Origin: an uncultured Succinatimonas sp.
GTDB lineage: Bacteria; Pseudomonadota; Gammaproteobacteria; Enterobacterales; Succinivibrionaceae
Assembly: GCA_900548485.1 (NCBI GenBank)
Contig: URKL01000068.1
Span: forward strand, 1 to 8,644
Reading direction: 5' to 3'
DNA length: 8,644 nucleotides
Shown one piece after another: positions 8,439 to 8,644 of this stretch (its first letter is position 1; every line of letters starts with the position of its first letter). A program made the position numbers and the translations under genes. The notes under the pieces were generated by a model. It made no database searches and was not told where the DNA came from. It saw only the letters and a list, made by a program, of their open reading frames with translations.

Positions 8439-8644
8439 AATATATTTATGATAGCACTAAAAACAAACACTCTTTTGTTTTCAGTGTAAAAAAATGGTGC
8501 GTATGAAAATACCTTTAAAATCAATTGGATAAAAATATATAAGTAATTTTGTTTAAAACTTTTTTAGTTAAATTTGAAATTTTGTTAAAGAATATAAATA
8601 AAAAGTCTTATTTATTAAATAGTTAACTGACAAGAGTTTTTATC

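Larger units (their letters stand above)
8347..8644. other. Non-coding region upstream of glnA
   Basis: About 300 very AT-rich bases up to the window edge, with no supportable gene on either strand. It contains the glnA ribosome site and candidate promoter. In the leader there is an imperfect hairpin built on GTAC repeats (8374-8395). Further upstream are a 5-bp inverted repeat ACACT/AGTGT (8467-8471 with 8483-8487), a TGGTGC word (8495-8500) and a TTATGATAG nonamer (8446-8454) also found upstream of gdhA. No sigma-54 -24/-12 promoter is visible. Beyond about 8510 I see nothing but A/T-rich sequence. Confidence 0.65.

Noticed and set aside
8347..8644. Glutamine riboswitch or other known RNA element in the glnA leader
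   Set aside because: I could not recognise any conserved riboswitch core. The leader is simple AT-rich sequence with one weak hairpin.

Overview
The window is an ammonium-assimilation locus from an AT-rich bacterium. All four genes lie on the minus strand, so transcription runs from right to left: glnA (glutamine synthetase, 6937-8346), gltB (glutamate synthase large subunit, 2240-6826), gltD (glutamate synthase small subunit, 784-2238) and the first 125 codons of gdhA (glutamate dehydrogenase, 1-377, cut by the window edge). No mobile element, CRISPR array, tRNA, rRNA or unknown protein-coding gene could be supported. This is core nitrogen metabolism, and I found no new system in it.

Organism: GlnA is a class I-beta enzyme with the adenylylation tyrosine. 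It reads very close to the enterobacterial protein over its whole length, which suggests a gammaproteobacterium. GltB and GltD, however, read like the Azospirillum/Pseudomonas/Gram-positive type, and the GdhA start resembles the clostridial (C. symbiosum) hexameric enzyme. With the AT-rich intergenic DNA and the mixed ancestry, a host-associated anaerobe such as a member of the Succinivibrionaceae is a reasonable guess. It is a guess from memory, not a database result.

Layout: 8347-8644 is the glnA upstream region, with a candidate sigma-70 type promoter and a good Shine-Dalgarno site. A strong rho-independent terminator (6858-6884) follows glnA, and gltB begins about 30 nt beyond it. gltB and gltD are separated by one base and are probably translationally coupled through an AGGAGGT site inside the end of gltB. 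A second strong terminator (730-758) follows gltD. Then come about 350 bp of non-coding, very AT-rich DNA leading into gdhA.

How the genes work together: GlnA fixes ammonium into glutamine using ATP. GltBD transfers the amide nitrogen to 2-oxoglutarate, giving two glutamates (the high-affinity GS-GOGAT cycle). GdhA aminates 2-oxoglutarate directly (the low-affinity, ATP-sparing route). Having both routes side by side on one strand is the main organisational point of interest. The most speculative signals are in the non-coding DNA: a 10-nt complementarity between the gltD 3' UTR and the gdhA leader, and a nonamer shared by the gdhA and glnA upstream regions.
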